Both the position numbers and the translations under genes were made by a program. Shown piece by piece: positions 23,556 through 23,755 of a stretch of DNA of 23,755 nt (its first letter is position 1; each line of letters starts with the position of its first letter). This DNA is from Enhygromyxa salina (GTDB lineage: Bacteria > Myxococcota_A > Polyangia > Nannocystales > Nannocystaceae), in contig NZ_JMCC02000132.1 in the NCBI RefSeq assembly GCF_000737335.2, positions 1 to 23,755 on the forward strand. The letters run 5' to 3'. The notes under the pieces were generated by a model. The model ran no database searches and was not told where the DNA came from. It was given only the letters and a program-made list of their open reading frames with translations.

Positions 23556-23755
23556 ATGAACACGAAAAGTTGGTTGCGAGCTGTTGGTGTGGGGCTGGTT
23601 TGTCTGGGGGTTGCCTCTTGCGGGGATAACTTCTGGCTGCATGACGACACGGCTGCGGTCGGGGATGGGGATGGGGATGGGGATGGCGACGGTGACGGCG
23701 ACGGCGATGGCGATGGCGATGGCGATGGCGATGGCGATGGCGATGGCGATGGCGA
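23556..23755 (+). CDS. Lipoprotein with (Gly-Asp)n linker, 3' end outside the window
   Basis: ATG 23556 follows the previous stop by 3 bases and opens a frame that runs off the window. It encodes a lipoprotein signal ending in G-V-A-S-C (Cys22), a short N-D-rich stretch, and from codon 36 an uninterrupted Gly-Asp repeat of at least 31 codons. Such acidic linkers place a folded domain away from the membrane; the FGE-like lipoprotein at 15177 carries a shorter, imperfect version. The functional domain lies beyond the edge, so no function can be given. Co-transcription with the 22755 gene is very likely. Confidence 0.88.
   Translation, partial: MNTKSWLRAVGVGLVCLGVASCGDNFWLHDDTAAVGDGDGDGDGDGDGDGDGDGDGDGDGDGDGDG
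23661..23755 (+). repeat. Hexanucleotide tandem repeat coding Gly-Asp
   Basis: The run starts as four GGGGAT units, passes through GGCGAC, GGTGAC and GGCGAC, and then becomes more than eight perfect GGCGAT units up to the window edge. The 6-base unit preserves frame, so slippage would change linker length without disrupting the protein. The gradient from varied to perfect units suggests recent expansion at the right-hand side. Confidence 0.92.

Overview
The window reads as chromosomal DNA of a high-GC myxobacterium, most likely order Nannocystales (Nannocystis, Enhygromyxa or Plesiocystis relatives). The grounds are dense GC-rich coding on both strands, many predicted lipoproteins, and lipoproteins with (Gly-Asp)n linkers, a habit I associate with that group. 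The lineage call is an inference from style, not from a marker gene. I found no tRNA, rRNA, CRISPR array or recognisable transposase.

Layout. 1-104 is a long imperfect inverted repeat. It abuts an open frame (106-945) without a good start, whose Cys/His arrangement recalls CNF1/BLF1-type deamidase toxins. Then come a type I methionine aminopeptidase (968-1741, minus) and two ArsA/Get3-family ATPases (1759-2802 and 3375-4493, plus) with a biotin carrier protein between them on the opposite strand. 4553-7212 is a two-gene unit with an ATGA overlap: an envelope protein of probable beta-barrel type and a metallophosphoesterase lipoprotein. A patatin-like lipase (7239-8456), a 603-residue acyl-CoA dehydrogenase (8719-10530) and a CAP/SCP-domain lipoprotein (10555-11115) follow on the minus strand.

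11164-14848 carries a membrane-embedded spermidine-synthase-like protein and an ATP-grasp ligase, 25 bases apart. 14849-17270 has softer base composition. It holds a sulfatase-modifying-factor-fold lipoprotein (15177-16172) and the first part of a large CLCA-like zinc metalloprotease/VWA protein (16333-19566). A seven-repeat FG-GAP/ASPIC-UnbV lipoprotein (19611-21536, minus), a YfcE-type phosphoesterase (21621-22331), a 423-base stretch with stable hairpins, and a two-gene unit ending in a (Gly-Asp)n lipoprotein cut by the window edge complete the region.

How the genes fit together. Most of the window is a mosaic of independent short transcription units; many products are exported or lipid-anchored. 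The strongest mechanistic signal is the ArsA pair. One protein keeps the trans-acting signature lysine but has Arg in place of the Walker lysine; the other keeps the Walker lysine and has Pro at the signature position. That is what an obligate heterodimer with one working ATP site would look like. Other points of interest are the CLCA-like protein with a sharp internal composition change, two separate 11-bp-period direct-repeat arrays near gene starts or ends, and the possible deamidase.
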